Below are positions 1-5,724 of a stretch of DNA of 5,724 nucleotides, piece by piece; the stretch's first letter is position 1, and every line of letters begins with the position of its first letter. Source of the stretch: CAZVWW01 sp964631265. Lineage in GTDB: Bacteria; Thermotogota; Thermotogae; MWEM01. The notes beneath the pieces are model-generated. The model did no database searches and was not told the DNA's origin. It worked only from the letters and a program-made list of their open reading frames with translations. The stretch spans positions 1 to 5,724 of the forward strand of contig CAZVWW010000136.1 of the NCBI GenBank assembly GCA_964631265.1, read 5' to 3'. A program made the position numbers and the translations under genes.

Positions 1-41
1 TCTGGTATTGTTAATTCTTTTAGTTTTTCTTTTTGTGGCAT
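1..41 (-). CDS. 5' end of an unidentified gene, cut by the window edge
   Basis: An ATG at 41-39 opens a minus-strand frame of 13 full codons (MPQKEKLKELTIP) and two further bases before the window ends. No stop occurs in the visible part. The start is supported by a strong ribosome binding site, AAAGGTGA, seven bases upstream. The visible peptide is lysine- and glutamate-rich and shows no recognisable motif, signal peptide or membrane segment, so no function can be given. It follows the coiled-coil gene by 78 bases in the same direction and could share its transcript. The main doubt is the short visible length. Confidence 0.6.
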   Translation of the reverse strand, partial: MPQKEKLKELTIP

Positions 42-48
42 AAACAAA

Positions 49-56
49 TCACCTTT
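49..56 (-). promoter_or_regulatory. Ribosome binding site of the left-edge gene
   Basis: The minus strand reads AAAGGTGA here, followed by seven bases and then the ATG at 41-39. It is complementary to the 16S rRNA 3' end, and it is the main reason for treating the short open frame at the edge as a real gene start. Confidence 0.6.
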
Positions 57-119
57 AAAAAGATATAGTTAATTTTAACTTCGTGCTTTAAATATCATAA
101 ATCTGCTTCATTCTGATAC

Positions 120-674
120 TTAACCGGACACAATTTTCTGTATCTTCTCCTCCATCTCTTCATTGGAAATAATGTTCATATCCTTTTGCTTTTTGATTTT
201 CCTGATCTCATCAAAGTGATCGATATAAACTTTCCGCTCATGAATCTTTTGTTGATATTCATCCTGAGTGATCAGTTCCATTTTAAGCGCTTCATCGAGC
301 TTCTCTTTCTCTTTTTCAAATTCTGCCTGCAATTCTTCTTTTTCTTTTAGTATCGTTTGATTGATCATATTCTTCTTTATTTCTATGATCTTTTTTTCAA
401 GGTCTTTAATTCTACTTTTCTTTTCTCTAAGTGCTTTAAGATAATCCTGAGTGCCATCAGAGCTCTCTTTTCCTTCATCCAGATTATTAACGAATATTCG
501 ACCGATTGATTTGTAGGCATTTTCAATATCTTCAACTAAGACCTTCTTCTCGTTTTCAAGCTCATCGATTTTCGTTTGCTCTTTGTTTTGAAAAACATAC
601 CCTGAGAAAGAATTAATCGTATTCCCGATTTTTTTAGTCCATTTGCTGCTTTTAAACCCCTTAAATGCTGCCAT
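120..674 (-). CDS. Hypothetical coiled-coil protein with SHOCT-like C-terminal segments
   Basis: This is a 184-residue, very charged protein that I do not recognise by name. Residues 1-30 are basic and moderately hydrophobic. Residues about 31-60 and 76-130 are rich in Lys, Glu, Leu and Ile with heptad-like spacing, which suggests coiled coils separated by a loop near 62-76. Two C-terminal stretches, about 122-147 (with LITQDEYQQKI) and 153-182 (with IISNEEMEEKIQKI), resemble the short SHOCT motif, in which a 'G/x-I-I/L-T/S-x-E-E-F/Y' turn joins two helices. There is no signal peptide, clear membrane helix or catalytic motif, so a structural or oligomerising role is possible but inferred. The start is set by AAGGAG ten bases upstream. 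The gene follows brxL in the same direction after 198 bases and is more AT-rich (one counted line 37% GC), so it may be a neighbour rather than a BREX component. Confidence 0.8.
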   Translation of the reverse strand: MAAFKGFKSSKWTKKIGNTINSFSGYVFQNKEQTKIDELENEKKVLVEDIENAYKSIGRIFVNNLDEGKESSDGTQDYLKALREKKSRIKDLEKKIIEIKKNMINQTILKEKEELQAEFEKEKEKLDEALKMELITQDEYQQKIHERKVYIDHFDEIRKIKKQKDMNIISNEEMEEKIQKIVSG

Positions 675-684
675 AATCTCATCT

Positions 685-690
685 CTCCTT
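685..690 (-). promoter_or_regulatory. Ribosome binding site of the coiled-coil gene
   Basis: The minus strand reads AAGGAG here, ten bases before the ATG at 674-672. An ATG also lies in another frame between the site and this start, but its frame does not encode a plausible protein. The 674 start is therefore preferred. Confidence 0.6.
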
Positions 691-839
691 TTTTGTTTAT
701 GTTATAGTGATTCTTAGATTTCAAACTTCAGTGTATCCTTTCATGATTTCCTGTTGAATTTTCTTACATTGTTAATGATCTGAAGTTCAACGCTTGTGAT
801 TCAGTTTCAGTTCTAACAATCCCAGATGCCATTTTTTAT

Positions 840-874
840 GATTGTATATGTGGATTAATAATTGTTCTACAATC
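840..874. repeat. Seven-base inverted repeat at the brxL stop codon
   Basis: GATTGTA (840-846) is the exact reverse complement of TACAATC (868-874), with a 21-base AT-rich loop. The right arm overlaps the brxL TGA stop (875-873). No T-run follows the stem in the minus direction (the next bases read ATAAAAAATGG), so it does not look like an intrinsic terminator. Seven matching bases in AT-rich DNA could be chance. Confidence 0.3.
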
Positions 875-2906
875 AAACCCGAATTATCGTACACTCAAAC
901 TCCTTACAAGCCCGGTGCTCCTGGTTTCTGTTCTCCGTGGCAAAGGCGTTTGAATCGTCGAACTTCTGGAAGATGTCGAGGCCTCTGTCGAGGTTGATCT
1001 TCCAGCCGGTGTTGGTGATGATGTGTCGGGCGTGTATGGTACCGTTGGTGTCAAAACGCCAGTTGAAGTTGATGCCCGTTTTTGAGATATTTCTTCTGAC
1101 ATCGTCGAGATAGGCCTGTTGCTTGGTTACATTGTAGTCGTCTTCTGATGTGATCAGATTGACGGTCACTTCTTCATCCGGGTCTTTGATCCTGTCGATG
1201 GTTTCAAGCAGCTCCATGAGGTTTCTCACCTGGTGAAAATTCCGGATGTACGGATCGGTGATGGTGATCTCTTTTGCCTCTTTCAGATAATCGCCGAAGA
1301 GGTTTTCAAAGGATATGCCCTTCTGGTTTTCCCTGACCCGGATTTCTTGCGGGGTTAACTGTTTTTTGGGGTCAACCCGGGTTTTCTCTTCTTTTGATTT
1401 TTCCGTGTCCTCTTGGGCTCCTCCTGAATAAGTGCTTTGGTAAAGGCCGGGAAACTCGCTTTCCTCAAGTGTTTTCACCTTCCACTTGCTCTTTCTGCCG
1501 GGGCTGGAATAGCCGAAATTGACATCCGCATATGTGGGGTCGATCCGCATCAGCTGGTCTTTTATCCGTTTCCTTCCTTCGATGGCGAAATCAAGGAGCT
1601 CGTCAATCTCCTCCTCGGTTGCTTTTCCGGACGGAAATAGGATCTTCATCAGGCCCGAAAACGTTTTCTGAATCCCGTCTTTGTCGCGGGTGGAAATGTC
1701 GGTGAATAATTCAAAGTGCTCCATGTATTTCTGGGAAAAATCACTGTTGCGCATGTGTTTCAAGATTTCAGCCAGATAATCGACCACAAAGCCGTATCCA
1801 TCGGTGAACATCTCGCCCCGGATGATATCCACTTCCCATCCCGGGAGATAGAAATGAAGCCGGTCGAGAAAGGCGGAATCGTGATAACGCTCGGGCAGGT
1901 CATCGAAGAGGTCGGTGTGTTTGAGCATATAGGCGAGGGTGTGCTGGGTGTTGCCTACAAAGACCATGGAAGCCTCTGCCTGGATAGTGTCGATGCCTCT
2001 TGAGAAATTCCTGTTGGCCATATAATTCTTCATGATGTCCACCAGTGCCTTGTTGGGCTTTTTGTTCTTTCCGGCGAATTCGTCAAAGGCCACCACATCC
2101 CAATAGCCCACAAGCCCGATCTTTCCCGTGGCGTTGTTGACAAAGAGCTTCGGAACAGTGACTTCGCCGCCTGAGATCAGGATTCCATGTGGTGAGAATT
2201 CAGAATAGATGTGGGATTTCCCCGTTCCTTTCGGGCCCAGTTCGATCAAATTGTAATTTCGTTCGCAATAGGGGATGAGGCGGGTGAGCTGAAGAAACTT
2301 GCTGCGCCTTTCGAGCATGTCCGGGTTGAAACCGATACTCTTGACTAAGATATCAATCCACTCATCGGTGGTGAATTTTTCACGGTTGTCCAGATACTGT
2401 TCAAAATCAAAAGCGGAGAGTTGGACGGGTTTGATGGCATTCAGAATCCAGGGGCAGGTGTCGCGATCGTCAAAAAATTCATATCGCAAATCAGCGATGC
2501 ACCAGACTCCGCTCACAAGGAGTTTCGGGTTTTTCTTGACCGTATCGGTGTCCACAAGCACCCGCTTGATGCCCAGGTTGGCAAAACGGGCCTCATAGGC
2601 ATCCTTCTTTTCGTTCAGCACGACCCGGATCTTGTCGATGACTTTGTGTCCACGGGCCTTTTCCCTTATCCTGGACTTGATGAGATCAGACTCGTTCCGG
2701 TGAACATAATGGGCCGAGAGGATCTGCCGGACGGTCTCGATGCCCGAGTTGATACTCTCCTCATCATCGGTTGCGCAGTATTGCCCGAGCAGGTATTCCA
2801 GGACATAGGTGGGAACGATCGCATTGCCCCTGACTTTTTTGACCAGGTCTTTTCGCACGACCAATCCCTGAAAGTGCTTGTTAAGCTTTTTGTCCAGTTC
2901 TGTCAT
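873..2906 (-). CDS. brxL: BREX AAA+ ATPase BrxL, variant with MIT_C-like C-terminus
   Basis: This 677-residue protein has a BrxL-type N-terminal region (about 1-130) and an AAA+ ATPase core (about 200-480). The core shows Walker A GPKGTGKS (224-231), Walker B VVAFDEF (271-277, D275/E276), a sensor-1-like VFVGNTQ (N319) and a probable arginine finger in LDRLHFYLPGW (R349). BrxL proteins form ring-shaped, DNA-binding ATPases related to MCM helicases and are needed for phage restriction in several BREX systems. Family members normally end in a Lon-protease-like domain. Here residues about 490-540 are a charged, Lys/Glu-rich linker, and about 540-677 instead resemble the phospholipase D-like MIT_C domain (DPYIRNFHQVRNL at 551-563, GWKINLDRGLDIFQK at 634-648, near-terminal RACKEFE at 665-671). 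No Lon Ser-Lys dyad context is visible. The start has a GGGGTGA site four bases upstream. The BrxL call is firm; the C-terminal domain is by remembered motif similarity. Confidence 0.93.
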   Translation of the reverse strand: MTELDKKLNKHFQGLVVRKDLVKKVRGNAIVPTYVLEYLLGQYCATDDEESINSGIETVRQILSAHYVHRNESDLIKSRIREKARGHKVIDKIRVVLNEKKDAYEARFANLGIKRVLVDTDTVKKNPKLLVSGVWCIADLRYEFFDDRDTCPWILNAIKPVQLSAFDFEQYLDNREKFTTDEWIDILVKSIGFNPDMLERRSKFLQLTRLIPYCERNYNLIELGPKGTGKSHIYSEFSPHGILISGGEVTVPKLFVNNATGKIGLVGYWDVVAFDEFAGKNKKPNKALVDIMKNYMANRNFSRGIDTIQAEASMVFVGNTQHTLAYMLKHTDLFDDLPERYHDSAFLDRLHFYLPGWEVDIIRGEMFTDGYGFVVDYLAEILKHMRNSDFSQKYMEHFELFTDISTRDKDGIQKTFSGLMKILFPSGKATEEEIDELLDFAIEGRKRIKDQLMRIDPTYADVNFGYSSPGRKSKWKVKTLEESEFPGLYQSTYSGGAQEDTEKSKEEKTRVDPKKQLTPQEIRVRENQKGISFENLFGDYLKEAKEITITDPYIRNFHQVRNLMELLETIDRIKDPDEEVTVNLITSEDDYNVTKQQAYLDDVRRNISKTGINFNWRFDTNGTIHARHIITNTGWKINLDRGLDIFQKFDDSNAFATENRNQEHRACKEFECTIIRV

Positions 2907-2910
2907 CCAA

Positions 2911-2917
2911 TCACCCC
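2911..2917 (-). promoter_or_regulatory. Ribosome binding site of brxL in the pglZ-brxL gap
   Basis: The minus strand reads GGGGTGA four bases before the brxL ATG (2906-2904). It lies wholly in the 12-base gap after the pglZ TAA (2921-2919). The spacing leaves no room for a separate promoter in the gap and indicates translation from the same mRNA as pglZ. Confidence 0.7.
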
Positions 2918-2918
2918 G

Positions 2919-5441
2919 TTAAAAATCGAAATCTGTTGAAAAGGATCGCATCAGATAATAAACCGCATATTTGTATTCAACAAAACGCTCTGTGCCTGAG
3001 ACCTTGTCATACAATCTCAAGTAAACCTGCTGTTTGTTCATTTCGTCCGCCCGCTTGCTGAGAATAAACCGGACCCTCTGCTCCCGGCTTTTTGACTCAT
3101 CGGAACTCGAATCAAAGACCAGCAGATGAGAATCAGAGATCAACTCCCCTTCTGCCGTGTACAACCCGGCCCTCAACGTTCTCGGCTGAACCTTTTCCGA
3201 ACAGGGGTCCAGCTGATAGAAGGAAACCGAGAACTGGCCGGTGGTGATATTGTTTGAAGTTCCCCGAAGGATGTCCACATCCACCTTTGAAATATCACTT
3301 TGTCGTCTTTTGTTTAGGCGGATTACCGGCAACGCTATCTCCTGGAGGGTTGCCCCGCCGTGTACGAAACGCTGCCCCGCTCCCCGTTTATGAAAACGGT
3401 TAATCGATTTTGGAAAGACAAACTCCAAATCGCCCTTCAAATTGAGTGCGTGAGACGTTAATTTCATGACGCCGGGGGTTTCAACAAGCTCTCTGCCGAC
3501 TGCATAACGGGGACTCTTTGCGATAATCTCTTTCCCTGCCGGCTCATCAGCGGTGAAATCACTTGGTTCAATTGCTGTCTCCTGATAAAGAAACCCGTGG
3601 TCTGCGGTCAGAAGAAAGTTACTGGCATTGGCATTCCCCAGTTTCTTCAACAATTCTTTTAACTCATCGATTGAATCCTCCACCGCTTCAAAGGTTCTCA
3701 ACTCCGTCTCCCGTGCATCGCCCACACTGTCAATCCGATTATGAAAGATATAGATCACCTGGTTGGCTTTGATAATCTCTTTGCACTGCTGACTGTTATA
3801 GGCTGCAATCTCTTCATATTTGAAGCATGAACTCTTTTCAATCGCATTCCTGAGAATTTTATTCCGGTTTTCTATGCCAGCAGTCGGCAATCCATCACAG
3901 AAAACGTCCACACCCCCCATTTCTTTTACGATAAACGAGAGTTCTTCATGGGGCAGCAAAGAAGCCATCCCCAGCATGGTAACAGAAGGCAAAGAAGAAA
4001 CGGCAAAACCTGACCGGCCGTTGAATCGGTTTTCCATCAGCATTTTTTGGAAAAATTCCCGTGCAGCTTCATATCGCAAAGCATCGGAAATGACGACAAC
4101 CACCTTCTTATTGGCATCATAAAACGGTTTCACCTCTTTTTCAAAAAAGTCGCGCTGACGGGCTAATCCCGGAAACTGCCATTCCTTTCTATCTGAAAGG
4201 GACTTCTGAAAGCCGTCATTGATTTCAGGAAGAAATTGAAAGGTATAAAGACGGTCAATCTTGTCCTTCAACACCTCAAAGAGATCAAAGAGGTTACGGG
4301 CTCGAACGGAGCGGCAAAAGCGCCGATAGGTGGCATCAATCTTATACCAGTTGTCCGAGTAGCTTTCAAGCGCCTGTTCGGGGGAGGATATTTCATAGTT
4401 CATCGAGGAATAAAGCTCAAAGAATTCAGCAGCCGATGCAATCGCCGTATAAATTCCTTCAAATTCATCATACCAAAAGGTGATCTTTCGCCTTTCAATC
4501 ACCGCCATACAATCGCTATAGCTGATCGTCCTGTTTTGAAGGGCCTCAATGAGAGAGGTGATGATTTTCCGGTCAAATCCCCTGAAATAATCGTATTCGA
4601 TCACCTTGCTGTAATCGCACGCATGGAGAAAATCATCAACCTTTAACAGGTCTTCATAACGTTTTGAGAGTATTCGAAAAGCCTCCCGGTTGCCACTCAT
4701 CCCCTTCCAGCGATTCATGAAACTTAAGATGCTTGATGAAAGCCGTTCACTTTCCCCTTTGATATATTGAGACAAAGAGGAAAAGAGCCAGAACGCCAGA
4801 TCGCTGACAGACGGATTTTTGGCCTCATAACCGAGAAAAGAGCTGATTTCCCTGAAAAGATAATCGTAGAGGTTGAATCGTTTCATCTCATTCGGCAAGT
4901 CGTTTTTATCTTGTGAAAAGTCATCGAGGAGCTGCCACACAAATTCCTCAACATTTTCAGCACAATTCAGCGTGACCGCCAGCATTTTCATCCTGAGCGC
5001 AGAAGCGGAAACTTGCCTTTGTTCCCCGTCATCCAAAAGGGCTTTCAAGGCATCAATCCGTTTCCCGGAGCGGAAAAAATCAAGGTGTTCCCGTATCACC
5101 GGCAACATCTCATAGGGCAGTTCCAGCTCGGAAAGCACAATGGATTCTCTGTCTGCCTCAAACCGGCCGGAGGCCAGCTCAATGTCCAGCAGCCAGTTTT
5201 CAAGGTCTTTTGGAGGCTTCCCGCTTCGCAAAACCAGGAATTGCTTTTCCGGCTCCTCTCTCAGAATCCTGTATTTGAGGGCGAATTCGTTGTTGTCCAC
5301 CTTCACCTTTTCAACATCGGGGAGTTCAAGGCTGTCGAACTCTTCCGAGAGCTCGGACTTTTGGTCAAACCAGAAGACGATCCGGTGCTTTTTGAAAAAG
5401 CCTTCGAGTGCTGTTTTGATCTTTTTTGTCTTTTTGTTCAT
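2919..5441 (-). CDS. pglZ: BREX-1 phosphatase-fold protein PglZ, type A
   Basis: This 840-residue cytoplasmic protein has the layout of BREX-1 PglZ type A. An N-terminal region (about 1-130, with RIVFWFDQKSELSEEF) and a helical middle (about 140-430) precede an alkaline-phosphatase-superfamily core. The core shows VVVVISDALRYEAAREF (447-463, metal ligand D453), SLPSVTMLGMASLLPH (483-498, candidate nucleophile T488), IFHNRIDSVGD (565-575, H567/D571), LTADHGF (611-617, D614/H615) and HGGATLQEIALPVI (694-707, H694). All expected metal-site motifs appear intact. The last 130 residues look beta-rich. PglZ is required for BREX methylation and restriction; its substrate is not settled, and the fold predicts a metal-dependent phosphatase or phosphodiesterase. 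The frame is open up to an ATG at 5483, but the start at 5441 (MNKKTKKIKT) is chosen because AGAGGTGA lies four bases upstream and the 14 extra residues are poor in family character. Confidence 0.95.
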   Translation of the reverse strand: MNKKTKKIKTALEGFFKKHRIVFWFDQKSELSEEFDSLELPDVEKVKVDNNEFALKYRILREEPEKQFLVLRSGKPPKDLENWLLDIELASGRFEADRESIVLSELELPYEMLPVIREHLDFFRSGKRIDALKALLDDGEQRQVSASALRMKMLAVTLNCAENVEEFVWQLLDDFSQDKNDLPNEMKRFNLYDYLFREISSFLGYEAKNPSVSDLAFWLFSSLSQYIKGESERLSSSILSFMNRWKGMSGNREAFRILSKRYEDLLKVDDFLHACDYSKVIEYDYFRGFDRKIITSLIEALQNRTISYSDCMAVIERRKITFWYDEFEGIYTAIASAAEFFELYSSMNYEISSPEQALESYSDNWYKIDATYRRFCRSVRARNLFDLFEVLKDKIDRLYTFQFLPEINDGFQKSLSDRKEWQFPGLARQRDFFEKEVKPFYDANKKVVVVISDALRYEAAREFFQKMLMENRFNGRSGFAVSSLPSVTMLGMASLLPHEELSFIVKEMGGVDVFCDGLPTAGIENRNKILRNAIEKSSCFKYEEIAAYNSQQCKEIIKANQVIYIFHNRIDSVGDARETELRTFEAVEDSIDELKELLKKLGNANASNFLLTADHGFLYQETAIEPSDFTADEPAGKEIIAKSPRYAVGRELVETPGVMKLTSHALNLKGDLEFVFPKSINRFHKRGAGQRFVHGGATLQEIALPVIRLNKRRQSDISKVDVDILRGTSNNITTGQFSVSFYQLDPCSEKVQPRTLRAGLYTAEGELISDSHLLVFDSSSDESKSREQRVRFILSKRADEMNKQQVYLRLYDKVSGTERFVEYKYAVYYLMRSFSTDFDF

Positions 5442-5445
5442 GGGC

Positions 5446-5453
5446 TCACCTCT
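5446..5453 (-). promoter_or_regulatory. Ribosome binding site that decides the pglZ start
   Basis: The minus strand reads AGAGGTGA here, four bases before the ATG at 5441-5439. The alternative in-frame ATG at 5483 has no comparable purine-rich site upstream; what precedes it is the hairpin at 5491-5510. This supports the shorter, 840-residue protein. Confidence 0.75.
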
Positions 5454-5490
5454 TTGGGTTCTCTTTTTCTTTTGTAGACACATTGTCGGT

Positions 5491-5510
5491 AACCACCCAG
5501 GGGGGTGGTT
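5491..5510. repeat. Hairpin repeat 1, core CCCAGGGGGG
   Basis: AACCACCC (5491-5498) pairs with GGGTGGTT (5503-5510), leaving loop AGGG: a perfect eight-base-pair stem. On the plus strand it is followed by the T-rich TCTTGTTTAT, so it could act as a weak intrinsic terminator for plus-strand transcription entering from the left. In the minus direction, toward pglZ, no T-run follows. The ten-base core at 5496-5505 is identical to that of the next hairpin, although the arms differ. It lies 50 bases upstream of the pglZ ATG. Confidence 0.75.
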
Positions 5511-5522
5511 TCTTGTTTATAA

Positions 5523-5548
5523 CGTTCCGACCCAGGGGGGTCGGAACG
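5523..5548. repeat. Hairpin repeat 2, core CCCAGGGGGG
   Basis: CGTTCCGACCC (5523-5533) pairs perfectly with GGGTCGGAACG (5538-5548) around loop AGGG, giving eleven base pairs, the longest stem in the window. The core at 5531-5540 is identical to that of hairpin 1, while the outer arms are unrelated in sequence but still fully self-complementary. The right arm is partly copied again at 5566-5580. Confidence 0.8.
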
Positions 5549-5580
5549 AGATGTGTGTGTGGGGATCGGAATGAGATGTT
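5541..5580. repeat. Imperfect direct repeat TCGGAAYGAGATGTK
   Basis: 5541-5555 and 5566-5580 match at 13 of 15 bases (TCGGAACGAGATGTG versus TCGGAATGAGATGTT), with starts 25 bases apart. A G-rich run precedes both copies. The second looks like a decayed right half of hairpin 2 without its left arm. A short GT run (5552-5560) lies between them. Confidence 0.6.
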
Positions 5581-5586
5581 AACTCT

Positions 5587-5651
5587 CCTGCATCTTTCTC
5601 GCTTAAATTCCCAGGTCTTCCTCGTCCCCCTGCAACTTCCTCGATCAAGCT
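5587..5651. repeat. Degenerate direct repeat starting CCTGCAWCTTYCTCG
   Basis: 5587-5609 and 5629-5651 match at about 17 of 23 bases, with 13 of 15 at the start (CCTGCATCTTTCTCG versus CCTGCAACTTCCTCG), at a 42-base offset. The stretch is pyrimidine-rich on the plus strand. No open frame with coding character is seen. It may be a decayed intergenic repeat, but pyrimidine bias makes chance matches more likely. Confidence 0.4.
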
Positions 5652-5675
5652 TGCACCCTTCCCTTTTTCCCTCGA

Positions 5676-5695
5676 CTCAACCCCCCCGGGTTGAG
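5676..5695. repeat. Hairpin repeat 3, inverted orientation, core CCCCCCCGGG
   Basis: CTCAACCC (5676-5683) pairs with GGGTTGAG (5688-5695) around loop CCCC, a perfect eight-base-pair stem. The core at 5681-5690, read on the minus strand, is CCCGGGGGGG. It differs by one base from the core of hairpins 1 and 2, so this copy lies in the opposite orientation. Its arms again differ from the others but complement each other. Confidence 0.7.
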
Positions 5696-5710
5696 GCGCT
5701 TAATTCAGAA

Positions 5711-5724
5711 AACACCCCCCTGGG
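5711..5724. repeat. Probable hairpin repeat 4, cut by the window edge
   Basis: The last ten bases, CCCCCCTGGG (5715-5724), are the exact reverse complement of the core of hairpins 1 and 2. They are preceded by AACA. If this is a fourth copy, the sequence just past the window should begin TGTT. Only the core and the left arm are visible. Confidence 0.5.

Noticed and set aside
701..724. Possible minus-strand promoter for the coiled-coil gene: TTGAAA (724-719) and TATAAC (706-701)
   Set aside because: The spacer is only 12 bases, far from the usual 16-18, and no better -35 box pairs with TATAAC. The region is AT-rich, so such hexamers arise by chance.
2421..2939. Open plus-strand frame of 172 codons opposite brxL, and similar long frames opposite pglZ
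   Set aside because: These lie wholly antisense to two strongly recognised genes, have no family features and lack ribosome binding sites of note; they are shadows of codon bias.
5442..5483. Longer pglZ starting at the in-frame ATG at 5483 (14 extra residues)
   Set aside because: There is no ribosome binding site before it, whereas AGAGGTGA sits correctly spaced before the ATG at 5441.
5516..5521. TATAAA on the minus strand between hairpins 1 and 2 as a -10 box for pglZ
   Set aside because: The position 17 bases upstream falls inside hairpin 2 and reads CCGACC, which is not a -35 box.
5140..5574. Plus-strand open frame running from inside pglZ through hairpins 1 and 2
   Set aside because: Mostly antisense to pglZ, and its 3' part translates the hairpin repeats; no recognisable protein character.
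5491..5724. CRISPR array
   Set aside because: The repeats are short palindromes with unequal spacing (32, 153 and 39 bases between core starts or nearly so, with mixed orientation) and non-identical arms, unlike constant CRISPR repeats with uniform spacers.

Overview
The window looks like the 3' end of a bacterial BREX phage-defence locus. All supported genes lie on the minus strand, so they read from right to left. The order is pglZ (type A phosphatase-fold protein), then brxL (AAA+ ATPase), then a small coiled-coil gene, then the first codons of another gene at the left edge. pglZ followed by brxL is the usual end of a type I BREX operon (brxA-brxB-brxC-pglX-pglZ-brxL). The upstream genes would lie beyond position 5724 and cannot be seen, so the type I assignment is inference from the visible pair.

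Region by region: 5442-5724 is non-coding and repeat-rich. It holds three perfect hairpins, and probably half of a fourth cut by the window edge, all built around a core CCC-N-GGGGGG, plus degenerate direct repeats. 2919-5441 is pglZ. After a 12-base gap that contains its ribosome binding site, 873-2906 is brxL; the two are almost certainly co-transcribed and translationally linked. 675-872 is an AT-rich spacer. 120-674 encodes a 184-residue charged coiled-coil protein of unknown function with two SHOCT-like C-terminal segments. 1-41 is the start of a further minus-strand gene with a good Shine-Dalgarno sequence.

The most unusual protein feature is the C-terminus of BrxL. The BrxL N-terminal and AAA+ regions look normal (Walker A GPKGTGKS, Walker B VVAFDEF). 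In place of the expected Lon-like domain there is a charged linker and then about 135 residues that resemble the MIT_C domain, the phospholipase D-like C-terminal domain of eukaryotic MITD1. If confirmed, this is a BrxL variant with a swapped effector or targeting domain.

Organism: a bacterium of moderate GC. Single 60-base lines counted by eye give about 53% GC in brxL, 45% in pglZ and 37% in the small left gene. The intergenic hairpins and GTCGGAACGAG-like repeats recall repeat families of Desulfobacterota and related groups, but this is an impression only. BREX loci move horizontally, so the window does not fix the taxon.
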